A stretch of 64,000 nt of DNA from contig JAKOGI010000526.1 in the NCBI GenBank assembly GCA_029747015.1, positions 248,001-312,000 of the forward strand, in the 5' to 3' direction. Source of the stretch: Carnegiea gigantea. Lineage: Eukaryota > Streptophyta > Magnoliopsida > Caryophyllales > Cactaceae. Below, piece by piece: positions 1-14,700 of this stretch. The notes under the pieces were generated by a model. It made no database searches. It saw only the letters and a program-made list of their open reading frames with translations, and was not told the origin of the DNA. A program made the position numbers and the translations under genes. The number at the start of each line of letters is the position of its first letter. Positions within the stretch are counted from its first letter, which is position 1.

Positions 1-1545
1 TAACCAGCAAATGGTCCATTAGATGTTAAAATCTGAATCCATCTTCAAGTAGTCCAACAACTGGCTAGCAAACCTCTGAAGAATGGCTTTCATTTCTAAT
101 AACTTGCATCAATAAATACAACATATCACGACATAAAAACACCAAAAGCATTGCACATTGTGTCGGGAGAAGTCCATAATTTTTTGGCGCGCCATCAACG
201 TCAATGTCAATAACAATAAAGTATTGGCATTGTCGTGAATATGGTATTTTATGTCTCTAAGCTGTGGCTGATTGGCTTGATGGGTTATAAGTCACCAAAA
301 TCCATATGATGAGCCATAAACATATAAGTGACAGACACTCCCCCCTATTATTTCACTGTTATTGCAAGCACAGAACTCACAAGATACGACCATATTTAAA
401 ACATCATGCTATGCTTCATTTGGCAAGCATTTTGTCCTACACTGGCCTTGCATTTATTGTTTTGGGACCCAGTGGGGGAATTCCAAAAGTTTGGATGGCC
501 GTGAGGGTCTTTCTCAGCAGGAGATGATAAAATTATGCAGTCTTACCTTTCATTTATCCTTCTACTGCTCTGTAAATTTCTTATTAGCAAAGCGGGTACG
601 AGAATTCATTATTATCATCTTTCTGTTTTCTTTTCTGTTTTTCTGGGGAGAGGCGGACTAGACAGAGCTGAAGTTATGCACACCCTATTATCCCAGAGCA
701 CAGACATAACTTGGTTGAGGCAATGGCTATACAACATTGCCGTGAACTAGGAATCTTTTATAAAAATGTGTGCAGACAAATGCAGAAATCAATGGACAGG
801 GAGCCTCTTCATGAGGGCCAAAACAGCTCAGAACAAAAAGATGCAACATTTTAAAGATGGGTGACGAGAACCTTCAGTCACCAAGGTTCACAACGTGTAA
901 CTCCTCTGTACAATGCAACTATCTTCCCTTTCTATTCGTACACAATGCGACTATCTTCGGCTTCACCAAACATGCACATAGAACACAACTATCTTGCATT
1001 TCAGTTTTTCCATAGAAGGAATTGATCATGGAACCTTCATTTCAAATGAAATGTGGAGCCTAGAGAGTTGGATAAGGTTTATGCCGCGCACATTAAAAAA
1101 GTACTCTGGTTTACACCCAGCCATTGGCCTGTAATAGTCTGCATTATTGCCAACATGCGGCCAAACTTAATGTAACCTTTCGCCATTGCATTTGGAAGAT
1201 TAGGTCAACCCAGCTACAAGTTCATGTTTTATCTCAGCTCAGCCAGCAAGAGGATTGATTCACCCGTTCTCCCATTCTAGATGAATTTAGAACATTAAAA
1301 AAGTGATACATGCATGTTGGATTTGTACAGAATTATCAGTCATTTCACTGCATAGATGCATAGGCCTTAGGAGCTAGACAGAAGGAAAACAAAATTGTTT
1401 GAAGCAGTAAGTTAATGCATGCGTTTCGGGAGACAATGCGTAAACATCACAATTTCAATTCAACTTAACCTATTATGGTTCAAGAAAATCTCTACTTTTC
1501 TTAAAGAAACGGAGCCTTGAGGAGTGGATGGGATTGAGGACTTAC
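1..1545 (-). other. ATG1 intron 12 (partial); no coding sequence recognised
   Basis: This begins with the GT donor at 1545-1544 and runs off the left edge. It is AT-rich sequence with short ORFs only on the plus strand. I see no ATG1 exon and no recognisable transposon protein in it. Confidence 0.6.
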
Positions 1546-1616
1546 TGCACCATGTCTACCCAGTGCAAGAGCTGACTGATAAATAGTTTCCATTGCATCA
1601 GGCATTTTCGCAGTTC
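1546..1616 (-). CDS. ATG1: ATG1 exon 12 (C-terminal domain, penultimate visible part)
   Basis: This 71 bp exon encodes [20 protein letters not shown] and then RHGA. PDAMETI(F/Y)..AL.LG is the conserved stretch following the exon 11 sequence in plant ATG1. The acceptor is TTTCAG and the donor is GCA|GTAAGT. The two bases GA complete the Gly codon begun in exon 11. I looked for the following VEAPxLILNPP-type exon in 1-1545 and did not find it. Confidence 0.9.
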
Positions 1617-4600
1617 CTGAAATTACACAGAGCAAACAAGTCAACAACCAGAGCCATCAGCTACAAGAAGTGTCAAATTTTTATCAAAAAAATGTACTCT
1701 CTGTCTCTGAATTATTGTCCTCTTTTCTATATTGGTATGTGTCATTTTAACTATCCTATTTTCTGTTTGATTGTCCATTTGTGCTCCTAATTAAATTGAG
1801 TAGGAAAGTTAAATATGGAAGGCAAAAATATTAACTCCATATTAAAGATGATGGGCAATTTTGTTAAAGTAATAGATATTTACATACCATTTTTTATTGC
1901 CAAAAATCTAGGACAATAATTCAGAGATTGAGGGGGCATTATGTACGTGAAATTTGAAAAGCTGAAACAAATAAACAGTCTACAAGAAGGGGGTGTGAAT
2001 TGTATGAGGTAACCGCCCGGAGGGCAGTGTACGGGCAACATATACACAGGTACAGAAACATTTACTGCAAAGGTCAATATGCATATGCACCAATCAGCAG
2101 ATCCTTCAGAATCTCAGCCTGGTAATTAACTATTTACTAGTGGATTACCTATTGATTGTGAGTTGACTGCATCAACAATTTGTATTAGCTTATTGCATAG
2201 GTTTTTTGGTATTAGCTCGTAGTATTAGTTTTTTTTTGGGGGGGGGGGGGGGGGAGTGCAGATTAGGACTAGTCCTTTTTAAAATCATTATTAGATCAAA
2301 CTACCATTAAAATTATATTTGTTCGTCGTTTCCGTATGATTTTTACTTATTATTTATTTAATTTTCACTTCAGATGAATTAAAATATCTAGCACTTAAAA
2401 ATTACCTTAATCTAAATTGCTTGCTTGTCAGCACATGATTTTTGTTTATTATTTATTGAACTTCCTTTTGACATGAATAAAAATTTGTCACACTTAAATT
2501 AGTTCACATAAATGATTTGTTAAATTTTATCAATAATAAAAATAAACGTGTCGTTAAGCTCTTAGTGATGGAGGACGAAAGAAAGAATGCACGGTGACAG
2601 AAATTTATGTAACTATTTCTGTAACTTTCTAGGGTTACATCTTTTACAATATAAAACCCATCTCCCTAATTCTAACTTTTTGAAGAATTGCCAATTTTCC
2701 ACTTAGGGACAGATAGCTATTGAGAAAAGCTATCTCACCAAAAGGGCAACCAAACCCCCAAATAAACCAGTCTTTCGGGTAAAAAGACAATCGACATATT
2801 TATCAAAGTAAAGAAAATCACTGTTGAGTGGACTTTAATGCGGCAAATTGGGCACTGGTACACATTCATGTGTTCAATGTGCTTTGGTCATAGATATTGG
2901 CGCATTGTCAAAAATTGGACCTGGATACCGGCACATAAATATTTCTATTCCTTTTTTCATTTTTTTCTTTGATTTATTTATTTCAAGTTTAAACTTAATT
3001 GCTGCAAATTTTAAAACAACAACAAATAGTACAGCTAATTTAAATAATGATTTACCATTTAAGTGGTGGGACTAGATACAAAACAAGCAGATACAAGTAA
3101 CCCAGCATAAGTGAAACCACAGGTTGAAAAGGCTCAGGCTTTGACCAAAGCCCTGACAAAGGCATGTATAAGTCATTAAGACCTTGTATGTTGCTATCCT
3201 CTTGACCGCTACATTCACTAGAGAAAAGAAAAGCAATGTCGATACAGAGAGAGAATGCTAAAGAATGAACAAGAAAAAAAGATATCAACTCCTAAGCATT
3301 GCATTCCTCCTCCTGCTGCCCTGTCCAAGTAATAACATCCAATGTAGATAGAGCCTACGGTATAAGCTAGGGAGATGTAGACAACTTTAACTATGGAAGA
3401 ATGAGCAATGTCTCAGCACAGCAACCTTTTAGAGATAAGCTTAGTCCAGAACAATATGGACCACTTCAAGTTCAAAGTAAAGAGGCAAACTTCGCCTATA
3501 GGCTTAAGCTTCCAGATCATGTCAAATAACATGGTGTATTCCATGGGTCATGAATAGAAACCTCTAAGGGCATCTTGCCAAGCTCTACACACATGCCCTC
3601 ATGGCTGTGATGATTGGACCTAGTGAATCATCGTTAGCCTAAGACAGGTGTAGAAAAAAGGATCAAGAAGAGAGGGAATAAAGCCACTGTATGGTTTCCC
3701 ATTGAATGAGAGGGGCTTCCTTGCATAGAATTCCCATGGAACTGGCTTGTAAGCAGAGGTTTACTCACTTACACCTTTGACAGCAAAGACGCTTTGTTGA
3801 GGGGGAAAGGAATGTTGCAGGCAGACGTTGGCATAGCTTGTTCACAACTTTGCTTTACATACACGGCCAAGTTTGCTAGTAATCTAATTAAGCTGTTAGT
3901 CTACAGGAAAACAGAATGTTTGAACTGTAAGAATGACAAGCATTTGTATCTTGTGTAAGAAGCATACTGAGAATTGCAACTCAACTCTCTCCCAAGTCTC
4001 TCTTTCTCCCTGTCTTTGTCAACAAAAGCTTCACAACTTGCAACCCATCAAAGATATCTATTTTGAATTTGAGAACCTTCCTTGAACTGCAACTATAGGA
4101 CTGACTACTTCTTCTCTTAGAAGACACCAGCAACAATTTAACCCTTATACTTATCCTTGCTCAAATCCCACTCAATTGCCGTAGGATTCATGTCTTTCTA
4201 GGTTAGATCTCCTGCTGGTCCTATTCCAAGAACATTGCAGCAGATGACCAATGAGTTGGTTCCGTCTCTTGGCCAGGTATCCGCAAGCAGTATGTTCATA
4301 CTTGGTAAACTTTCTTCTAGTTACACAGTAGTCCAATAAATATGTTTGGTCCTTCAACTCAAGCTTTGAAAGACAACTGCAAAAGAGGTGATGCGGTGAC
4401 GTGTTCCACACCATTGTGACCCTCCAGAACCTTCTACAACGGTTTTGACAAGTCATTTGCGCAATGTTTTGGAAGGGGACTTAATATCATATAATTAAAA
4501 ACATCATTGTCAAGAGCTAGCATGTGGCATTATAGCCTTCTCGATATAGAAAATTCCCAGTTGCATTGATTGGAACAAACTCGGACATGAGATTACTTCT

Positions 4601-5654
4601 ATTCATTTTGTGACCATGGCAGTTTGAACTCTGAGTTTATGCATGCATTGGAATAATTAGGAAAAGTGCTATGAGGCCCCTTTTGCTCAACAAACCCGAG
4701 TCCAACCCCTTTTATATGGGTACTCAAATGCATGAATTGTATAAATGTTTACATTTGATTTGCACAAACTACATAAATGTTTGCATTTGTGGTATAAAAA
4801 GGACTTGAACTCAAGTGTGTTGAGCAAAAGGGCCTCAAAGTAGCTTTACAATTACATTCTGTACATCAATATTGCATCATTTATTCCTTGTGTGATCAAT
4901 ATTCCCTCATTTATTCCTTCGTGTGATCAACATCCCATAAGTCAACTTCTATGTTGCATTGTTGCTTCTGAATTGTACAGTTGAGTGGTTTAAGCACCGC
5001 CCTAGGCCAGCCACGTCTTCAGCTGGATACTCTCCAGCAGACACACTGGTCGGCAATTCTCCTCCCTACCCCCACCTTCGACCAACAGAAAGACGATCTT
5101 TCTATTTGTGCAGGTAGTGCCTGCGGCAAGCTGAGTTTGTGGTGTCGGCTGCAAGCCGACTGAACTGTCGGTTGAATTGGTGACCCTGAACGGTGATCGC
5201 CGAACGTTGAGTTGTTTCACAGCCTTCTGCGGTGAGTGCGCGGGGGGGTGGGGCGCTTTTCTTTTGGGTTTATTAGCAGCTTCGAGCACTTGCTTTCCCT
5301 CCGCCTCTTCGGAGGTGGTTGGAGAAGTCATTGGGAGCCTTAAGCTTAGGGGACGTCCACATAAGACTCGGCCTTGAAAAACAAGCCCATTTGGTGGTCG
5401 GAGAAGTCATTGGTACGCCTCAGGTGACCTCCACATCAAGACTCGGCCTTGACAAACAAGCCCATTTGAAGGTAGCGGCTGCCGCCCTCCCCTGTTCAGG
5501 TTACAGAGTATATTTGGGTTGTTGTTTTGGCACTTGCCTTTTCATCATCTTTTTCTTCAGCATTTCTATGTTTATCATATCTTCATCTCCAGCATTAACA
5601 TCTTTATCAACAGCATCAGCGTCAGCACTATCATCATCATTGTTTGTTTTAAAC

Positions 5655-5711
<57 letters not shown>

Positions 5712-8700
5712 TACTACTAATCTGTTTTAGCTGATTGCCTTAGCAATTATCAGGCTTTTAATATATTTATTTAATTGCTTCATTTATTTATCTATTTAAT
5801 TTTTCATGGTTGGGTGGTCCTCCTCATTCCATCAATACTGAGTCACCAATTTGCTCTAGGGTGCCTGCTAGGGTTAATTCTTATTAATTGCTATTTTGAC
5901 CATTTCCTTCGTGTCGAAGTGATTGGTTTCATGATAATTTTTTTTTTTTGGGTTCCTGTGTATTTATCAGCAGTTAGCGATACTGGTTTCCAATTTTATT
6001 TTATTTCTTTTTTAGTTTCTTATGTTGTATATACTTGTTCATTCACCCTACCCTCGTGTTATCTTCCTTTTTCTAATTATTGTTGTTGTTGTTGTTGTTC
6101 TCTATACTTTCTAGTGGCAAACAATGTTGCAGTCAACGCCTATCCTCTTGGGGCAAGAAGGGGGTAGAAGAAGAAAGGGGAATGACAGGTTCCACTTTTG
6201 TGAAATACAAGTCAATGGAATTAGTTAAAACTTTACATAGACGTAAGATTAACATAGCTTGTGTTCAAAGAACTAAGTGAGTGGGCACTAAAGCAAACAA
6301 AATGGAAGCGTATAAGCTTTGGTATTCAGTTTTAATACAGGTAGAAATGGAGTTGATATTTTCGTTAACATGGAATTACCTTATCAAGTCGTGGAATTGA
6401 AGTGTAAAAGTGACCCCATTATTTCTATCAGGTTACTAGTGGGTTCAGAGATCCTCAACATAATAAGAAGTAAGATTGGCGGAAGATATCAAGAGGCAAT
6501 TCTGGAAGGATTTGGATGAGGTTATTCATAGTATACCACAAACCGAAAAGCTTTTCATAGAGGATGACTTTAATAGGCATATAGGAACAAAAGGAGATGG
6601 GCACGATATAACACGCTGCGTTTTTAGTTATGGGGAAAGAAACAATGGAGTGCCTATTCTGGACCTTACAATTTCATACAAACTAGTGGTTGTTAACTCT
6701 TATTTTAAGAAGAAATAGGAATATTTGGTGACTTTTAAGAGTGGTAACACAAAGACACAAGTTGAGTACTTTTTTATGAGGATGAGCAGAAGAATGTTGC
6801 GTAAAGATGGTCAAGTAATACCGAATGGGTGCTTGATGATGCAACACAAGCTACTAGTAATAGATGTGGAGATTAAAACTTCGCAGAGGAAGAAGAAAAC
6901 TGTTGGGGACTTTAAATTTAAATGGTGGAATCTAACAAGTGAGAATGCGATAAGATATCAGAGAGGATTAAAGCAAAAGGAAATTGGGAACTAATGACAC
7001 AATGGGGGGATGAAATGACAGAATGCATTCGAAAGTCCACTAAGAAAATCTTGTGAGTCTCTAGAAGAGCTATTGGCAAATAAAAGGAACTTGGCAGTGG
7101 AATAATGAGGTGAAAGAGCAAGTCAAGGAGAAACAACATGCACACAGTGTTACAGTAGGTAGTGGACTGAATGAGGAAAAAGAGGATAACAAGGCATGTA
7201 TAAGACTGCAAAAACAGAAGCAAAGAAACCAGTAGCAAAGAACAATGCTTGTGAAAAGTTAATTCGGAAACTAGAGGTTAAGCACTGAGAGTGGTGGTAT
7301 TCATGCTAGCAAGAGCTATGGAAAGACAAACAAGGGATTTGGGAAGTATAAGGTGCATAAAAGACAAAGTTGGTAAGGTCTTAGTCGAAGATACTAAAAT
7401 AAAAGAAAGATGGCAAAGTTACTTCTGTAAGCTCTTTACTGGAGAAAAGATTGAGAATCCCCAACGTGGTGTGCAAGGGTGTCGTGAGCAGCAACAAAAC
7501 TCGTAGGTTCTATCATCGTATCACCAAAAAGAGATTAAAGAGGCATTAAGGAACATGAAGACTGAAAAGGGTCCAGATAGTATCCCCATGAAAATTTAGA
7601 AGTGTTCAGGTAAAGAGGGACTTAATTTGCTAACGGAGCTATTTAATGTCATTTTTAGCTATGTTACGCGAAGTCAGGTACAGGTGTCCCATATGGATAA
7701 GTGTCCAAGTGTCAAACTTAGATTTACAGATTTTCATGGTAATTTAAAGTATTGAGTAGTGTACCCTTGTCCAAGTGTCGACGATCCAATATGGGTACTG
7801 TGGGGTAAAATGAAGAGTCAAAGTAATATAGATTTTTAGGTCCGTAAAGGTGTCGCGCAAATGAAGATATAGTACAGGTATCCCATTATACAAAAATAAG
7901 GATGATGTTCAGAACTATAATTAACTATAGAGGTATAAAACTCCTTATTCAAACTATGAAGTTATGGGAAAGAGTAATGGAGAGGAGGCTGAGGGAGGGA
8001 GGACATAACAATTTTGGAGAACTAATTTTGCTGTATACTAGGTAGGTCAACTGCAGAAGCTATCCATCTCATACAAAGGCTCATGGAACTGTATAGGGAT
8101 AAGAAGAAAGATCTCCGCATGATGTTCATCGACTTAGAGAAAGCATATGATAACGAACCTAGGGAAATGCTAAGGAGGTGCTTAGATAAGAAAGATGTGT
8201 CAATTATGTATATTCGAGTTATCAAAGATATGCATGAGAGAGTAACGATGAGAGATAGGACCTTAAGAGTGGATATAGATGACTTACTTATAGACATTGG
8301 GTTCAATGAAGGGCAACATTGAGCCCTTTTTTATATTAGTTCTAGATGAGCTCACTAGAGGTATTCAGGACGAAGTGTCGTGGCCATGCTAGTTGCTGAT
8401 GATATTGTTCTCATCGATGAGACGAGGGATGAACTTACCAAGAAGTTGGAGTGATGGACAGACACACACTAAGTTGAGTAGACCAAAAAGACTGAGTACA
8501 AAAATTGTCAATTTAGTGGAGGGGTTGGGAGTATGAAAGATGAAGTAACCATTAGTGGTGTGGCTATATTAAGGGTGGAAAAGTTCAAATGCTTAGACTC
8601 AATCATTCAAAAAAAAAGGGGATATTGATGAGGACACCAACCATCTAATAAAGTTAGGATGGCAGGAAAAAAAGATTGTTTTAAGTGCATTGTACGATAA

Positions 8701-11700
8701 GATCCTTTTAAAATTGAAAGGGAAAGTTTATCGTATGGTTGTTGGACATATATAAACCACCCAAGTTCAAATGTTGGGAGTTGCAGAGATGAAGATGGCT
8801 CGTTGATGTATGGTCACACAAGATTGCATAGGATAAGGAATGAAGTTATTAGAGACAAAGTAGGAGTGACACCTACATAGAACAAGATGAGAGAGATTAG
8901 ACTTAGATGCTTTAGTTATGTAAGAAGGAGTATAAATACACCAGTGGGGAGATGTGAAAGGATTGACCTTCTGGAGAGTAAGAGAGGTAGAGGAGGCCTA
9001 GGAAGAGCAGGCATGAAGAAATTAGATAAGATTTGAATAATTTAAGATTAACAGAAGGCATGGATCATGATAGGAGTTTATGGAGGTCTAGGATAAAGAT
9101 TGTAGGCCTTAGGTAGCCTGCTACTTGCCCTTCCTTTAGACCTCGAGTGCACAGGGATTGTTGATATATGTTTTTGGTTGTTACTTACCCGGTGTTTCCA
9201 ATACTTTTGTATGCTAGTGATTCTTTTTTTAAAATTTTGGCATTGGTTGTTTAATCTGATTCCTGATGTATTTAATGTACCATATTTGTCTTTGTTATTT
9301 ATTTAATGTCACTGGATTCTAAAATCTGTTGTTTTTGCTACCCCTTATGTAGCAAAACATTTTAGACTCCTAAATGTTTTCCCAAAAAAAATTTTGTGAC
9401 TCTTAAAATTGGTCTCTCTATAGGCAGTGATGCTCACATAAATAAGAACGTCTACATCTGGATTCATAGTTACCAGGATTGCAATATGCCCGGATCGCGG
9501 AACAAGAATCCAGAATACAATAGGCCAACCCTTGTAAACAACAAGGCTAAGCTAATTTGTACCCTATTTAGAAACTAAATTCGTAATTTAGGCACGCTAA
9601 TTATAGGTTTAATTTTACTTTTGTTAGGTAAAATTTCTTCTTACTAAAATATAATATATATGTTTCTAAGTTTCCACTACAAACAAATTAGAAATAAAAT
9701 TTAGATCACAATTATCTAGATATTACTCCCAACCCTATTATCAACCATCATCAAATGTTATAGAACTCATTTATTCCATCTTAGGAAATGTACACCAGTT
9801 TTACTTTCCAATCACAACCCATTAACTTCCCCATAAATCTTTCACCTCTAATGAGCATTTAAATAGAAGCACCATATTTTGTCTCTCACTAGTCTCTCTA
9901 GTTTCTACCTTTCCCTCTTCCCCACTCTCTAATCATGATCCACTCTCTCTCTCTCTCGCGCTCTCTCTCTCAACTCTGTCTTAGGACTTCTCTGTCATGA
10001 AATCTAAGGGCTTTCAAATCCTATATGAGAGCAACTCTGTTGAGTGTTAATAGTTCTAGGCAATGAAGGTAAGTATGCAGCACATTACAGTAACAGATTA
10101 CACTTCTTGTGTTACAACTCATGGTAGGCCCTCGAATTTTTTCTTTGGTTTATGGATCACTAGTGTGCTTGCACTAGAACTCGTTCAAGAGTGTTCGGGA
10201 ACGAAAACGAACCCCGTTTGGAACGGGGGGTAGGGGCGATCCCATAACTATGTTTGGATCTCCCAAGACACCATAACGGTGGGACCCACACTAGAAGAAG
10301 AAGTAGTAGCAGTTGTTGAATAAAATACCTAGTCTGCTTAACAGCACATGCAAATCTAAACTGATCCATAACAATTAGCAACCCAACCTTCCAGATTAGA
10401 ACATATTGGACTATTGGAGAGCTGTCCATCCAGCAGAGGCTCTACAATCAGTACTAAAACATGTCAAGAAGAATTTGCCAGAAAACCAAGCCTTCATGAT
10501 GTCACAAAGGACAGTTCCATGAAAAGAATTAGTGGCATTGAAAGCATTCAAATTGAAATTGATACATACCTGGCTCCACAAATTTTGAAAGCTCGTCAGC
10601 ATATGCTACTTCACTGAAAAATTCTTCCCTAATTTCAGCGGAGACATCCTCGAGCACTTGAACCCTGGCAGCACCAAGGCCTTCATTAAAATCAGGAGCG
10701 GTACTCATCTTGTTAATACTGGGCTTTGATTTTGTGCAGTCTTGAGTGGCACTTCCTTCCATGAAAGACACAGCCTGTGTATGGCAAATATATAGTGCTT
10801 GCTTCCAAATAGCTAATATTACAAGCTGAATGGAAAATGCTTCCAGATGCTTACCAGCATCAATCTATGGAAAAAAACAAGCAGCATACAGTCAAAAGTT
10901 AAAAGGAAACTCCATAGATGTCAAAAACTTATTTATACATACCATCTCATTTACCAATTCCTTGATACTAGCAGCACAACGCCTCAATGACTTAATCCTT
11001 GTCATGGCATCAGCTGAAGGCTGCTCTGACACATCCACTGCATCCAGTGAACCATGCAGCACCTGAGAAGGGGCTGAACATTGTCCCTCCAAACTCCTAA
11101 TCCGACCAGCATGTTTGGTTGTTGGACCAACAATGGGCACCGAAGAACTAGTTCTTGAGCCAATCAAAGATGCTGGATGGCAGAAATCAGATTTAAGGGG
11201 AGATACACTTGGCTTAATAGTAGAGGATGAAAACTCTAAAGGGGGTCCAGAAACAAGAACATAATCTTGCTCACAGAACTCGAAGGAATCCAAAGCTGCA
11301 AAAACACACCAGATACTAAGAGCTAAATCTATAAGAGAAAGTAAGCCACTGTCAAATTACAGGGGAAATAATGATAATATGACATAATTCCAAGCCACCG
11401 TACTTCTTGAATGTGAGCTCACTGGTCTTTGCTCTATGCCAATGAAAGCAGGCTCAGTATTTACATCCACTGATTTACCGTTGTCCACACTAAAACCACT
11501 GGTTAGCTGCTTGGGCTTTATATTGCCATGCCCCTGGGAACAATCAACAGGTTTCATAGTGATAGACGCCACTTCCTCTCTAGAATCAGGGGTACAGGTC
11601 ATGGATGTTCTTAGAAAAGAGGAACTTCCATCAGGACCGCTTGAATCATCATCCAAAAAGAAAGGCAAACAGTCATCCAGAGAACTTTCCTCCCTGCTCT

Positions 11701-14700
11701 TCAGGGGACTGTATTCAGAGAAAGGATTACTGTCCTCTCTTCTCATTAATGTCCCCTTCCTACAGGCAATACATGACAATGCTATCTAATAAGAAACCAT
11801 CATAAGATACCTCCGAAAAGATAGGAACAGAGAAACACAAAATCTTCACTAGTACCTAAGTCTCTCATCCAGCTGTCTGTGACAAAGAAATGGGTGGTTG
11901 AAGAATTCATCAAATGTGAGCCTTTCCACTGCAGATGCAAGAACAGGAGAGAGAAGCAAAAAGAAAAATCAGAATAAGTTTAATTCCCTTCTTGCATATC
12001 ACGTAACCATCCACAATCCACTTGGCACTCATTAGGTAGTTCTTGTGTGGTTTAGTACTAGATGTAACTGTCCACAATCCACAATTCACAGAGATCTTAA
12101 TTCTCAATGACACAAAAAGTCCTTGGATAAGAGTAGGCAAAGGATCAGGTTGGGTCAGGTTAGGGCCAGCCCAGTAATTAAGTGGAAAGGTTGGGTCATG
12201 GGCAGGCCATTAACAAAGTGGGCAGTCGGGCTTTTCATCTGAATAACTTGACCAGGTCGAGACAGTTCCGTTTAAGTTGAATACAAATTGCACAAAAAGC
12301 CCCAATAAAATAATCATTTTTTATTGTGAGAAATAGTAATTTTCATTCTACACCAAAAAAATACAATTGAAATTCCTCTTGCAGCAAGAAACAACCAACC
12401 TTATGGTAGGCCTATCTCTGGGTGGGCAAGTAAAATATAGGTTGGGTGTATTTGGATTTCGGTAAATATGGCTCAGATGTAATATATGTTCGAATAAAAT
12501 ATACGCAGTTGTTTTTTGGGTACGCAGTTTCGGTTTTACCCACTGGGCTGAGAACAACCCTTTTTATCATTTACATTTCTTTCATTCATTTTAAAGCTAT
12601 ATCAGATGTAATGGAAAAGTATAACAATTATATTTGCTAAAAAAATACCTAAAATATTAGGATTCTGGATTATGAGATGAGGAATAAAATGGATGATGAA
12701 TTAAGTTGAGCTAAAACAAGAAACCAATTTTGGACCAGAAGCGAGCGAAAGAAGATTCATTTTTTAATTTACATAGAAATTTAGGTTTTTAAATAATTAT
12801 ATTAGATAAACGATAATAACTCGCATTGTGTCCAATTATAAATATGCCACACCCCAAAAAAAAAGAAGTAAATATAATGTATTGCTGATAATCATTTGAA
12901 TATTTATTTCATTGTTAAGAATTCCATCAAGAATAAATTTTTTTCTAATTTTAACTAGCCATTCTTTAAATGATTTTTTTTTCTTGATAGGTAAATTTAC
13001 ACACACAAAACCTACGGAAAATTGAACTTTGGTCCCTCTTGTGGAACCCAAGCACCCACCTACTAGGATACCCGAAAGCGGCACACTTTAAATGAATCAA
13101 ACTACTTATGATTTATATTTGATACTTTCTGGTCATAACAAAGCTAAGAAGAGGATAATGCACCATTGGTCATTTGCTTACAAGGAAAAAAAGGCTATCT
13201 AATGCCAAATTCTCTGAAATTGAATAAAATGACCAACCCTTATAAATAAGGGCGAAACAAAAGAAAAATCAGATATAGGGCGTGTGTTTTTAAAATGTGC
13301 TAACCCAAGTCCCCTACTAGTTAAGCAGATTTGGTTTAGGTTTGACCCGCCAATTTGCTGGTCATTTCATGTTCAGCCTACTTCGAAATTATTTCAAAAT
13401 ATCAAGAGCAAAATCCAAAATTTTTTGAACGAGTTTGGGTCTTTGTTTTTTCCCCCCAAAGGCCTTAGGAAGGCTTGCTAGCACAGTATTTCACTTTTTC
13501 TTTATCCATTCTCATCAGTTCTATTGGTATATTATCCAATCTCACAAAGATCTCCCATTGAACCCTGCCAATGAGTTAACCAGATTAAAATTGACATTCT
13601 CCAAAATAGTACACCTTTCTCCCCAAATATGGAACATATGCCACATAAACTAGTCACAATCATCTACTTCTCTAATTTTGCTCATCTTCAGTTTATATGA
13701 CTAGTGCAAACAGTTCCCTGCATTTCTGGAAATTGTGTGTGTATATTAGTCCATCTGCACCTGCACCTCTTCAATGAATGCATAATCAAACAATAAGCAA
13801 GGATGTGTTCCAAGCATTGACCATATAATATACAACTGGGAACCTACACCTGCATCTTTAAGTGTATCAACCTGTCTTTAGTGAGAAGTATCCCTTGAGT
13901 CAAAAGCCATAGGATATATATAACCTTTTTTTTTTAATCATGAAAAGAATGAATATATTTATTAACAAAAGGGTGGATGCAAAGTTAGCATCCTACAAAA
14001 GGCTATACACATCCCATATGCACGCTTTTCACAAAATCTAACAGATCAAGAGAAGAGTATAAACCTATTCCTGAACATCGTATCAAAACCTTTCTAACCG
14101 AGAGGTCTCGAGTTCAAATCTCAGCAGCCCTCATATTGATTGCACAAGGCAAGGGGAGCCTTTGCAACAGCCACGCTTCAAGCCCAAAGGGCGTTCACAT
14201 GAGGGGGCATGTTACTCTCCAGTATCTTATCTAAATTTCTCTCTCTGCACACGACAACCATCATTGCCATACATAAATTTCCGATTGTAATCTTGACTAA
14301 GCTTAGCATGTAAATTAGTATGAGAAAGACATCATGTCCTAAGTGCACTACTGATGGGCCAAACTGGCCTAGCCGATTAACATTCTTCAAATTGGCCGCC
14401 TCATTATTGTCTCGGCCCGATAAGAACCCTATTTAACTAAGATGATGTTCTTGACCCAATGGGCACCCAATCCATAGCCCACCCCTACAGCTTGAACATA
14501 GGCCAACCACCAACACCATTACCATGTTTAACTTAAAAACGTTATTAAAAATTACAAAAAATCCTTTATATACTGAAATCGCAAAAGAACTCTAGTATCG
14601 CAACTATTAACATCCAGATTTGCTGAAACATCCAACAGCTTACTTAAAAACCTTTTTTATAACTTAAAAAATGTTTTTAAACTAATGTCGCAACTGTTAA

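Larger units (their letters stand above)
4981..9120 (+). mobile_element. RTE-type LINE, degraded, plus strand, in ATG1 intron 11
   Basis: A non-LTR retrotransposon with an endonuclease region followed by reverse transcriptase in the order typical of the RTE clade. The 5' part (4981-6100) is GC-rich at first, with a tandem 79 bp repeat and an AT microsatellite, and is assigned only by position. The endonuclease begins near 6183, RT is readable from 7291, and the C-terminal region ends near 9115. Numerous stops and frameshifts show that it is dead and old. A 197 bp insertion interrupts the RT gene at 7664. It is antisense to ATG1. Confidence 0.75.

Noticed and set aside
1..1545. Search for the last ATG1 coding exon
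   Set aside because: No stretch encoding the conserved VEAP..LNPP tail was found on the minus strand, so the exon is placed outside the window.
4172..4456. 94-residue minus-strand ORF in intron 11
   Set aside because: No family resemblance I could defend and no supporting splice or promoter context.
5002..5331. 109-residue minus-strand ORF in the GC-rich block
   Set aside because: Compositional ORF in the presumed LINE 5' region, without domain support.
14095..14165. B-box-like sequence as a tRNA gene
   Set aside because: No cloverleaf or A box could be drawn; at most a SINE remnant.
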